Shown here: positions 7,618 to 14,292 of the stretch, in pieces
Layout: every line of letters starts with the position of its first letter
How positions within the stretch are numbered: position 1 is the first letter of the stretch
Source: an uncultured Marmoricola sp.
GTDB lineage: Bacteria > Actinomycetota > Actinomycetes > Propionibacteriales > Nocardioidaceae
NCBI RefSeq assembly: GCF_943913695.1
Contig: NZ_CALTZE010000064.1
Span: forward strand, 1 to 21,718
Length of the DNA stretch: 21,718 nt
Direction of reading: 5' to 3'
Notes under the pieces: model-generated
What the model was told of the DNA's origin: nothing
Database searches by the model: none
What the model saw: the letters and a program-made list of their open reading frames with translations, nothing else
Translations under genes and position numbers: made by a program

Positions 7618-8840
7618 AGCGTCTCGAGGAGGTCGAGGATCGCCGGCACGCCCACGCCGAAGGTGACCAGCCAGGCCAGCACCCCGATGCCGAGCAGCCA
7701 GCGGGGGTAGCGGTAGCCGTGCATCACGTCGGTGTGGCGCCAGGCCACGAGCAGCAGCAGCCCGAGCCCGACGGGCAGGATGAAGGCGTTGAAGGCGCCG
7801 GCGAAGATCAGCAGCTGCACCGGCTGGGTGCCGAGCACGACGAAGACCGCCGTGGAGACGGTGATGAAGCCGACCACGACCCACCGCTCGTAGGTCGTCA
7901 CCCACTGGCCGAAGACCTTCAGGAACGAGGTCGAGGTGTAGGAGGCGCCGATCACCGAGGTGATCGCGGCGATCCACATCACCGCCCCGAAGAAGATGCG
8001 GCCGGCGTCGCCGAGCGCCGCCCCGAACGCCGAGGCCACCGGGTTGTCGGGGTCGATGTCGTTGCCTGCGGCGATCACGCCCAGCACCGCGAGGAAGAGC
8101 ACCACCCGCATCACGGCGGTGACGAGGATGCCGAGCACGGAGGCACGCGTGATCTCACGGACCTGCTCCACGCCGCGCACGCCGTTGTCGACCATGCGGT
8201 GCGCCCCGGCGTAGACGATGTAGCCGCCGACGGTGCCGCCGATGATGGTGGCCACGGCCAGCCAGCTGATGGTGTCGGGCGAGACCGACTGCACGAGCGC
8301 GTCGCCGACGGGCGGCTCGGTGGAGATCGCGACGTACGTCGTCAGCGCGAGCATGAGCACGCCCAGGACGACCACGATGCGGTCCATGGCCACCCCGGCG
8401 CGGCGTACGAGGAAGACGGCGATCGCGAAGGCGGCCGAGACCAGCGCGCCGATGCGGACGTCGAGGCCGAAGAGCGCCTGCAGCCCGAGGGTGCAGCCCG
8501 CGATGTTGCCGATGTTGAAGACCAGACCGCCGAAGACGTCGAGCGCCGAGAGCACGTAGCCCGAGCCCGGCACCGCGGTGTTGGCCAGGTCCTGCGCCCG
8601 TCGCCCGGAGACGCCGACGATGCGCCAGATGTTGAGCTGGATCGCGATGTCGACCAGCACCGAGACCAGGATCGCGAAGGCGAAGGCGGCGCCCAGCTCG
8701 AGGGTGAACGACGCGGTCTGGGTCAGGAACCCGGGTCCGATCGCGGCGGTCGCCATCAGGAACATCGCGCCGAGGAAGCCGGCGCGGCCCGAGGACCTCA
8801 GCGCGACGGACTCCTCGCTGGCAGGGCTGCTCGTCGTCAT
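7614..8840 (-). CDS. ycsG: NRAMP-fold transporter, YcsG-like, lacking canonical metal-site residues
   Basis: A 408-residue integral membrane protein with about 11 hydrophobic segments and NRAMP (LeuT-fold) organisation. The first helix reads AAIGPGFLTQTASFT (32-46), where classical NRAMP metal transporters carry DPGN. The sixth-helix region reads YIVYAGAHRMVD (207-218), where they carry a methionine-proline-histidine motif. Loss of both suggests the substrate is not Mn2+/Fe2+. By analogy with Bacillus ycsG beside ycsI, an organic acid or amino-acid-like substrate such as 5-oxoproline is plausible but unproven. ATG 8840 follows a TACGGT -10 by 6 bases. The stop overlaps the start of the DUF1445 gene. 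Confidence 0.85.
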   Translation of the reverse strand: MTTSSPASEESVALRSSGRAGFLGAMFLMATAAIGPGFLTQTASFTLELGAAFAFAILVSVLVDIAIQLNIWRIVGVSGRRAQDLANTAVPGSGYVLSALDVFGGLVFNIGNIAGCTLGLQALFGLDVRIGALVSAAFAIAVFLVRRAGVAMDRIVVVLGVLMLALTTYVAISTEPPVGDALVQSVSPDTISWLAVATIIGGTVGGYIVYAGAHRMVDNGVRGVEQVREITRASVLGILVTAVMRVVLFLAVLGVIAAGNDIDPDNPVASAFGAALGDAGRIFFGAVMWIAAITSVIGASYTSTSFLKVFGQWVTTYERWVVVGFITVSTAVFVVLGTQPVQLLIFAGAFNAFILPVGLGLLLLVAWRHTDVMHGYRYPRWLLGIGVLAWLVTFGVGVPAILDLLETL

Positions 8841-8846
8841 CGCCTC

Positions 8847-8852
8847 ACCGTA
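8847..8852 (-). promoter_or_regulatory. -10 element of the transporter gene, leaderless
   Basis: TACGGT on the minus strand lies 6 bases before ATG 8840. No Shine-Dalgarno sequence is present, and I find no convincing -35. The element lies in an 80-bp divergent region shared with the hydratase promoter. Confidence 0.45.
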
Positions 8853-8874
8853 GGGAGGGCCAGGCCCGCCGGTC

Positions 8875-8880
8875 TATGGT
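8875..8880 (+). promoter_or_regulatory. -10 element of the enoyl-CoA hydratase gene
   Basis: TATGGT, with predicted transcription start near 8887, gives a leader of about 34 bases. The leader includes a GGAG ribosome site at 8911-8914, six bases before ATG 8921. The ATG at 8876 lies inside this hexamer and is therefore an unlikely start. Confidence 0.45.
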
Positions 8881-8920
8881 TCCAGGCATTCCGCAGACCG
8901 CACGGCGTCAGGAGCAGGTG

Positions 8921-9700
8921 ATGGGTGAGTTCGTCCGCCTCGAGGTGAGCGAGGGAGTCGGCACGATCAGGCTCGACCGGCCGCCGATGAACGCGCTCGA
9001 CGTGCAGGTGCAGGAGGAGATCCGCGCCGCCGCCGAGGAGGCGACCGCGAGCGACGAGGTCAAGGCGGTCGTGCTCTACGGCGGCGAGAAGCTCTTCGCC
9101 GCCGGTGCCGACGTCAAGCAGATGGCCGAGATGTCGCACGCCGACATGGTCAAGCGCTCCGGCGGGCTGATGTCGTCGCTCAGCACCGTCGCGCGCATCC
9201 CCAAGCCGGTGGTGGCGGCCGTGACCGGCTACGCCCTGGGCGGCGGGTGCGAGCTGGCGCTGTGCGCCGACGTGCGCTTCGCCGCCGACAACGCCACCCT
9301 CGGGCAGCCCGAGATCCTGCTCGGCATCATCCCCGGCGCGGGCGGCACCCAGCGGCTCTCACGTCTGGTGGGCCCCAGCCGCGCCAAGGAGCTGATCTTC
9401 ACCGGGCGCTTCGTCAAGGCCGAGGAGGCGCTCTCGATCGGCCTGGTCGACCGCCTCTTCCCGGCCGACCAGGTCCACGCCGAGGCCGTGGCGTGGGCCT
9501 CGCAGTTCGCCGGGGGCGCCTCGCTGGCGCTGCGGGCCGCCAAGGAGGCCGTCGACCGCGGTCTCGAGGTCGACCTCGAGACCGGCCTGGAGATCGAGCG
9601 CCAGCAGTTCGCCGCCCTCTTCGCGACCGAGGACCGTACCCGCGGCATGACCTCGTTCGTTGAGCACGGACCGGGCAAGGCGACCTTCGTGGGACGCTGA
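8921..9700 (+). CDS. echA: Enoyl-CoA hydratase / crotonase
   Basis: A 259-residue crotonase-fold enzyme that hydrates trans-2-enoyl-CoA in fatty-acid beta-oxidation. Both catalytic glutamates are present: E111 in GYALGGGCELAL and E131 in GQPEILLGIIPGAGGTQRL. The oxyanion-hole/CoA motif FAAGADVKQM is at 59-68. It is thus hydratase-competent rather than an isomerase-only homologue. From memory it most resembles mycobacterial EchA8 at the active site and EchA17 in the SRAKELIFTGRF region. ATG 8921 is preferred over GTG 8918 and ATG 8876 because of the Shine-Dalgarno position. The nearby etfBA genes encode the electron acceptor of acyl-CoA dehydrogenases, so the context is beta-oxidation. Confidence 0.93.
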   Translation: MGEFVRLEVSEGVGTIRLDRPPMNALDVQVQEEIRAAAEEATASDEVKAVVLYGGEKLFAAGADVKQMAEMSHADMVKRSGGLMSSLSTVARIPKPVVAAVTGYALGGGCELALCADVRFAADNATLGQPEILLGIIPGAGGTQRLSRLVGPSRAKELIFTGRFVKAEEALSIGLVDRLFPADQVHAEAVAWASQFAGGASLALRAAKEAVDRGLEVDLETGLEIERQQFAALFATEDRTRGMTSFVEHGPGKATFVGR

Positions 9701-9739
9701 GCCCGGCCCACCTCAGCCCCCCACGACAGGAGCAGCACC

Positions 9740-10114
9740 GTGCCCAAGGCCAGCACCGACGCATCGGAGGAGAAGAAGCGCTCCGGCCCGTCCGCGCAGA
9801 CCCGACTCCGTGCGCAGCTCGCGCGGGTGATCCGCCTGGTCTTCGGCGCGCTCGCGCTGATCCTCGCGGTCGGCGCGGTGCTCGTCGTGCTGCGCGACAG
9901 CGTCAACGAGCAGAACACCATCGTGCGCTTCGTGCTCGACGTCGCCGACGGGGTCGCCGGCCCCTTCAGCCGCGACAACGGCATCTTCGACTTCAGCGGC
10001 TCCAACGCGGTCGCCAAGAACGCGCTGGTCAACTGGGGGATCGCCGCCGTGGCCTACCTCGTGGTCGGTCGCGTGCTCGCCTCCCTGGTGGCTCCCAGGG
10101 GCAGCAGCAGCTGA
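9740..10114 (+). CDS. Small two-helix membrane protein of unknown function
   Basis: A 124-residue protein. It has a charged, disordered N-terminus (1-29), a transmembrane helix at about 32-51, an extracytoplasmic or loop segment with VRFVLDVADGVAGPFSRDNGIFDF, and a second helix at about 97-117. The GTG start is preceded by AGGAG at 9728-9732 with 7-base spacing. It lies 39 bases after the hydratase stop on the same strand, so co-transcription is likely. I do not recognise a named family. The well-formed middle segment suggests a real conserved actinobacterial protein. Confidence 0.8.
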   Translation: MPKASTDASEEKKRSGPSAQTRLRAQLARVIRLVFGALALILAVGAVLVVLRDSVNEQNTIVRFVLDVADGVAGPFSRDNGIFDFSGSNAVAKNALVNWGIAAVAYLVVGRVLASLVAPRGSSS

Positions 10115-10117
10115 CCT

Positions 10118-10144
10118 GTCACACGCCGTGTCACAGCGTGTGAC
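10118..10144 (+). terminator. Hairpin after the small membrane protein gene
   Basis: A perfect 9-bp stem, GTCACACGC (10118-10126) with GCGTGTGAC (10136-10144), encloses a 9-base loop. It begins 3 bases after the stop codon and upstream of the etfB promoter, so a T-less terminator is the simplest reading. The GTCACA/TGTGAC hexamer recurs four times at 10118-10169, so an operator is also possible. Confidence 0.4.
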
Positions 10145-10189
10145 TCGGGACGTCGCACGACCTGTGACCCACCCCACCCGACGGCGCGG

Positions 10190-10218
10190 TTCCCGGTGTC
10201 GTGACGCGCGGGTAACCT
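10190..10218 (+). promoter_or_regulatory. Putative promoter of etfB-etfA
   Basis: A -10-like TAACCT lies at 10213-10218, with a poor -35 candidate TTCCCG at 10190-10195 (17-base spacer). The predicted start near 10225 gives a leader of about 50 bases containing a purine-rich ribosome site and a hairpin. Confidence 0.4.
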
Positions 10219-10237
10219 CGCCGTGACGTCCGCACAC

Positions 10238-10273
10238 ATGGAGGAGGGGCCCCGATCCGGGGCCGCAGACCGC
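10238..10273 (+). promoter_or_regulatory. etfB leader: ribosome site separated from start by a hairpin
   Basis: The purine-rich GGAGGAGGGG occupies 10240-10249. A 7-bp hairpin GGCCCCG (10248-10254) / CGGGGCC (10258-10264) with a 3-base loop follows, then 9 bases without any Shine-Dalgarno sequence before ATG 10274. Folding the hairpin out leaves about 12-13 bases between GGAGG and the ATG. Confidence 0.45.
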
Positions 10274-11068
10274 ATGAAGATCGTTGTTCTCGTGAAGTAC
10301 GTGCCCGACGCGACCGCCGACCGGCAGTTCGAGTCCGACCACACCGTCGACCGGGTCGGCGTGCCGGGTCTGCTCTCCGAGCTCGACGAGTACGCCGTGG
10401 AGCAGGCGCTCCAGCTCAAGGAGAAGTCCGGTGACGACGAGGAGGTCGAGATCGTCGCGCTCACGGTCGGTCCGGAGGCCGCCGCGGAGGCGGTGAAGAA
10501 GGCGCTGCAGATGGGCGCCGACTCCGGTGTCCACGTCACCGACGAGGCGATCGCGGGCTCCGACTACCTCGCGACCAGCCAGGTGCTGGCTGCCGCGGTG
10601 GAGAAGGTCGGTGACGTCGACCTGGTGCTGTGCGGCATGGCCTCGACCGACGCCTCGGGCAGCGTCGTACCCGCGATGCTGGCCGAGCGCCTCGACCTTC
10701 CTCAGGTCACGCTGGGCTCGGTGATCGAGCGCCAGGGCGACCAGGTGCGGATCAAGCGCGACGGTGACACCTCGACCGAGGTGATCGGGGCGACGCTGCC
10801 GATCGTGCTCTCGGTGACCGACCAGTCCGGTGAGGCCCGCTACCCCTCCTTCAAGGGGATCATGGCGGCGAAGAAGAAGCCCGTGGAGACGTGGTCGCTC
10901 TCCGACCTCGGGGTCGACGCGTCCCAGGTCGGTCTGGACGCGGCGTGGAGCAGGGTGCAGCAGGCCGAGGCCCGCCCGCCGCGCAGCCAGGGCGAGATCG
11001 TGACCGACGAGGACGGCTCCGGCGCCACGGCGCTCGTGGAGTTCCTCGCGTCCAAGAAGTTCATCTGA
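10274..11068 (+). CDS. etfB: Electron transfer flavoprotein beta subunit
   Basis: A 264-residue FixA/EtfB. It forms a heterodimer with EtfA and carries electrons from acyl-CoA dehydrogenases toward the respiratory chain. The start MKIVVLVKYVPDA is the family N-terminus. AMP-site and core signatures include LTVGPEAAAEAVKKALQMGAD, LVLCGMASTDASGSVVPAMLAE and the C-terminal YPSFKGIMAAKKKPVETWSL region. ATG 10274 is chosen by homology; in-frame GTG 10223 or ATG 10238 would add an N-terminal tail unlike the family. It is followed 19 bases later by etfA. Confidence 0.95.
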   Translation: MKIVVLVKYVPDATADRQFESDHTVDRVGVPGLLSELDEYAVEQALQLKEKSGDDEEVEIVALTVGPEAAAEAVKKALQMGADSGVHVTDEAIAGSDYLATSQVLAAAVEKVGDVDLVLCGMASTDASGSVVPAMLAERLDLPQVTLGSVIERQGDQVRIKRDGDTSTEVIGATLPIVLSVTDQSGEARYPSFKGIMAAKKKPVETWSLSDLGVDASQVGLDAAWSRVQQAEARPPRSQGEIVTDEDGSGATALVEFLASKKFI

Positions 11069-11087
11069 GCAGGTAGGGGGAGCAGAG

Positions 11088-12050
11088 ATGTCCGAGGTAC
11101 TCGTGCTGGTCGACCACGTCGACGGCAAGGTCCGCAAGCCCACCTACGAGCTGCTGACGATCGCCGCCCGGCTGGGCGAGCCCACCGCGGTCTTCATCGG
11201 CCCGGCGGAGAAGTCGGGCGAGGTCGCCGAGGCGGTCAAGAAGTACGGCGCCGCCAAGGTCTACGCCGTCAACGACGCCGAGCTCAAGGGCTACCTGGTG
11301 GCCCCCAAGGCCGAGACCCTCCAGCAGCTGGTCGAGGCGCACTCGCCCGCCGCCGTGCTGGTGCCCTCCACTGCGGAGGGCAAGGAGGTCGCGGCCCGGC
11401 TGGCGGTCAAGATCGGCTCCGGGCTGATCACCGACGCGGTCGACGTGGCCGCGGGCGACGAGGGCCCGGTGACCACGCAGTCGGTCTTCGCCGGCGGGTG
11501 GACCACCCAGTCGGTGGTGACCACCGGCGTGCCCGTCATCACCGTCAAGCCCAACTCCGCCGCGCCGGAGGAGGCCGAGGGCGCCGGCATCGTCGAGGAG
11601 TTCGCCCCCTCGATCTCCGACTCGGCCAAGAAGGCCAAGATCGTGGCCTCGCAGGCCCGCAAGGCCTCCGGGCGTCCGGAGCTGACCGAGGCCGCCATCG
11701 TGGTTTCGGGCGGTCGCGGCACCGGGGGTGACTTCTCCGAGGTCGAGGGCTTCGCCGACTCCCTGGGCGCGGCCGTGGGTGCCTCGCGTGCCGCGGTCGA
11801 CTCCGGGTGGAAGCCGCACGCCTTCCAGGTCGGGCAGACCGGCAAGACCGTGAGCCCGCAGCTCTACGTCGCCAACGGCATCTCCGGTGCGATCCAGCAC
11901 CGCGCCGGCATGCAGACCTCCAAGACCATCGTGGCGGTCAACAAGGACGAGGAGGCGCCGATCTTCGAGCTCGTCGACTTCGGCGTCGTGGGCGACCTGC
12001 ACACCGTGCTCCCCGCCGCGACCGAGGAGATCACCAAGCGCAAGGGCTGA
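11088..12050 (+). CDS. etfA: Electron transfer flavoprotein alpha subunit
   Basis: A 320-residue FixB/EtfA, the FAD-binding partner of EtfB. FAD-domain signatures are complete: SGGRG (207-211), ASRAAVD (232-238), VGQTGKTVSP (248-257), GISGAIQH (264-271), VNKD (284-287) and DFGVVGDL (297-304). The N-terminal domain (1-190) is the usual EtfA alpha/beta fold. ATG 11088 has a GGGGGAG ribosome site at about 11075-11081. No fixC/fixX-like gene is adjacent, which fits a housekeeping rather than nitrogen-fixation type of ETF. Confidence 0.96.
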   Translation: MSEVLVLVDHVDGKVRKPTYELLTIAARLGEPTAVFIGPAEKSGEVAEAVKKYGAAKVYAVNDAELKGYLVAPKAETLQQLVEAHSPAAVLVPSTAEGKEVAARLAVKIGSGLITDAVDVAAGDEGPVTTQSVFAGGWTTQSVVTTGVPVITVKPNSAAPEEAEGAGIVEEFAPSISDSAKKAKIVASQARKASGRPELTEAAIVVSGGRGTGGDFSEVEGFADSLGAAVGASRAAVDSGWKPHAFQVGQTGKTVSPQLYVANGISGAIQHRAGMQTSKTIVAVNKDEEAPIFELVDFGVVGDLHTVLPAATEEITKRKG

Positions 12051-12084
12051 GGCCGCAGGGCCGAGACCCCCGAGGGGCAGAGCC

Positions 12085-13077
12085 GTGACCAGGAGGGCGG
12101 GGACGCTGGGCGTTCTCGCCCTCCTGTGCGCTGCGGTCCTGCTGTGCCTCCTGCGCGCGGTGGGCCCGGCGTGGCACTGGTCGGTGCTGGTCGCCTCGTT
12201 CGCCTGGGCCGCCCTGCCCGCCTTCGTGGTCGCCGCGCTCGGGCTGCTCCTGCTGCTGCGCGGGGCGACCCGTCGTGGCTGGGTTGCGGTCGGCCTGGCC
12301 GTGGCGGCAGCAGGCGTCGCGCTGCAGGCGGCCTGGCTGGTGCCGGCGTACGTCGGCCCGCCCGGCGGCGACCCCGGCGGCCACCGCGGCCCCACGACGA
12401 CGGTGCTCACCGCCAACCTCCGCTTCGGCGAGGCCGACCCCGACGCGGTCGCCGGCCTGCTGCGGGAGTCGCGGCCCGACGTCGTGGTGCTGACCGAGGT
12501 CACCCCCTCGCTCATGGCGGCCCTCGAGCCACGGCTGGAGACACTGCCGGTCCCGCTCCTGCACCGGGCGGGGCGGCCGCTCCCGGCGGCCGCGGGCACC
12601 GTCGTGCTCTCGCGGTGGCCGCTGTCGGCGCAGACGGAGCTGCGGCTCGCCAACTCCGGGTACGCCGTCGAGGTCGCCGCCCCGGAGCCGTTCACGCTCT
12701 CCGCAGTGCACGTGGGCTACCCGCTCCAGGAGGCGGAGCGGTGGCGCGCCGACCTCGCGCGGGTCGAGGCCCAGGTGGGGCGGGTCGAGGGTCCGCACCT
12801 GGTGGTGGGCGACCTCAACGCCACCGTCGACCACGCGGCCTTCCGCGACGTGCTGGCGGCCGGGGTGCGCAGCGCGAGCGAGCAGGCGGGCTCGGGCTGG
12901 CAGCCGACCTGGCCCGCACCCGGGGAGCGCACCGTCCTCGGGGTGCCCGTGCCCCTCGCGCTGCTCGAGCTCGACCACGTGCTGGTCTCGCCCGGCCTGG
13001 TGGCGACGCGCACACGCGCGGTGGTGCTCCCCGGCACCGACCACCTGGCGCTGGTCGCGGAGGTGGCCCGTCACTAG
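12085..13077 (+). CDS. Membrane-anchored endonuclease/exonuclease/phosphatase-family protein
   Basis: A 330-residue protein. Three hydrophobic helices (about 8-24, 33-58 and 66-88) precede an EEP-fold domain. The metal and catalytic residues of the fold are visible: N111 (TANLRFG), E138 (VVLTEVT), H209 (SAVHVGY), D243 and N245 (VVGDLNAT), D297 (ELDHVLV), and the terminal D319-H320 (GTDHLAL). The domain is probably extracytoplasmic. The substrate, nucleic acid or a phosphoester, cannot be read from sequence. GTG 12085 has AGGGG seven bases upstream. It starts 34 bases after etfA, so it is likely in the same transcript. Confidence 0.88.
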   Translation: MTRRAGTLGVLALLCAAVLLCLLRAVGPAWHWSVLVASFAWAALPAFVVAALGLLLLLRGATRRGWVAVGLAVAAAGVALQAAWLVPAYVGPPGGDPGGHRGPTTTVLTANLRFGEADPDAVAGLLRESRPDVVVLTEVTPSLMAALEPRLETLPVPLLHRAGRPLPAAAGTVVLSRWPLSAQTELRLANSGYAVEVAAPEPFTLSAVHVGYPLQEAERWRADLARVEAQVGRVEGPHLVVGDLNATVDHAAFRDVLAAGVRSASEQAGSGWQPTWPAPGERTVLGVPVPLALLELDHVLVSPGLVATRTRAVVLPGTDHLALVAEVARH

Positions 13078-13083
13078 GCCGCG

Positions 13084-13089
13084 TACGCT
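13084..13089 (+). promoter_or_regulatory. -10 element of the cysteine desulfurase operon
   Basis: TACGCT lies 9 bases before ATG 13099 and 6 bases after the TAG stop of the EEP-family gene. There is no Shine-Dalgarno sequence, so transcription would begin within two or three bases of the start codon. The three following genes are translationally overlapped, making this the probable promoter for all of them. Confidence 0.45.
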
Positions 13090-13098
13090 GGTCTGCTG

Positions 13099-14292
13099 AT
13101 GAGCGTGTATCTCGACCACGCGGCCTCCACGCCGCTCTTCCCCGAGGCTGCGGCGGCCATGACCGCGCAGCTGTCCCGGGTCGGCAACGCGTCCTCGCTG
13201 CACGCCTCCGGGCGGGCGGCCCGGCGCGCGGTCGAGGAGTCGCGCGAGGCGATCGCGCAGGCACTCGGGGCGCGTCCCGGCGAGGTGGTCTTCACCTCGG
13301 GCGGCACGGAGTCCGACAACCTGGCGGTCAAGGGCCTCTACTGGTCGCGGCACCACGAGGACCCGCGCCGCACCCGGGTGATCAGCACGCCGATCGAGCA
13401 CCACGCCGTGCTCGACGCGCTGCACTGGCTGCGCGGCACCGGCGCGGAGGTCGAGCTGGTGCCCGTCGACGCCCACGGGCGCATCGACGTCGAGGCGCTC
13501 GAGGCGACCATCGCCACCGACCCCGGCAGCGTCGCGCTGGTGAGCGTGATGTGGGCCAACAACGAGATCGGCACCGTGCAGCCGCTCGACCGCGTGGTCG
13601 GGCTGGCGCACGCCCACGGCATCCCGGTGCACACCGACGCGGTGCAGGCGCTGGGGCAGCTGCCGCTCGACTTCGCCGCCTCCGGCGTCGACGCCATGAC
13701 CGTGACCAGCCACAAGGCCGGAGGCCCGCACGGCATCGGCGCCCTGCTGCTGCGCCGTGAGCTCGCCCCGACCCCGTTGCTGCACGGCGGCGGTCAGGAG
13801 CGCGACGTGCGCTCCGGCACCCTCGACGTGCCCGCCGTCGTCGGCTTCGCCGTGGCGGCCGAGCTCGCCGTCGCCCGGCAGCCCGAGCAGGCGGCCCGGC
13901 TGGAGCGGCTGGCGGTGCGGCTGCGCGACGGCGTACGCCGCTCCGTGCCCGACGCCGTGCCCCACGGCGACCCGGAGCCCGGGCCGGCCCACCGGCTGCC
14001 CGGCACCGTGCACCTCAGCTTCCCCGGCTGCGAGGGCGACTCGCTGCTGATGCTGCTCGACGCGCGGGGCATCGAGTGCTCCACCGGCTCGGCCTGCGAC
14101 GCGGGTGTGCCGCAGGCCAGCCACGTGATGCTCGCGATGGGCCACGACGACCGTGCGGCCCGGTCCTCGCTGCGCTTCTCCCTCGGCCACACCAGCACCG
14201 AGGCCGACGTCGACGCCGTGGTGGCGGCGATCGGGCCGGCCGTCGACCGCGCCCGCCGGGCCACGCTGTCGGTGCGCCCGACCGCCAGCTGA
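13099..14292 (+). CDS. iscS: Cysteine desulfurase, IscS/NifS class
   Basis: A 397-residue PLP enzyme that converts cysteine to alanine and an enzyme-bound persulfide. The N-terminus MSVYLDHAASTPLFPEA is typical. Visible residues are H101 (IEHHAV), D180 and Q183 (VHTDAVQALG), the PLP lysine K206 (TVTSHKAGGPHGIGA), and the persulfide cysteine C333 in STGSACDAG. The catalytic loop is of the long IscS kind. It overlaps mnmA by one base (TGATG), so the persulfide probably feeds MnmA for tRNA 2-thiolation. No iscU/suf genes are nearby, so a general Fe-S role is less directly supported. Confidence 0.95.
   Translation: MSVYLDHAASTPLFPEAAAAMTAQLSRVGNASSLHASGRAARRAVEESREAIAQALGARPGEVVFTSGGTESDNLAVKGLYWSRHHEDPRRTRVISTPIEHHAVLDALHWLRGTGAEVELVPVDAHGRIDVEALEATIATDPGSVALVSVMWANNEIGTVQPLDRVVGLAHAHGIPVHTDAVQALGQLPLDFAASGVDAMTVTSHKAGGPHGIGALLLRRELAPTPLLHGGGQERDVRSGTLDVPAVVGFAVAAELAVARQPEQAARLERLAVRLRDGVRRSVPDAVPHGDPEPGPAHRLPGTVHLSFPGCEGDSLLMLLDARGIECSTGSACDAGVPQASHVMLAMGHDDRAARSSLRFSLGHTSTEADVDAVVAAIGPAVDRARRATLSVRPTAS

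Noticed and set aside
5362..7710. A 782-codon open frame on the plus strand across glgX and the DUF1445 gene
   Set aside because: The protein is valine/glycine/arginine-rich without domains and lies antisense to two well-recognised genes; it is a high-GC shadow frame.
10118..10169. A CRP/FNR-type operator
   Set aside because: No TGTGA-N6-TCACA spacing is present; the half-sites face outward or form a hairpin instead.
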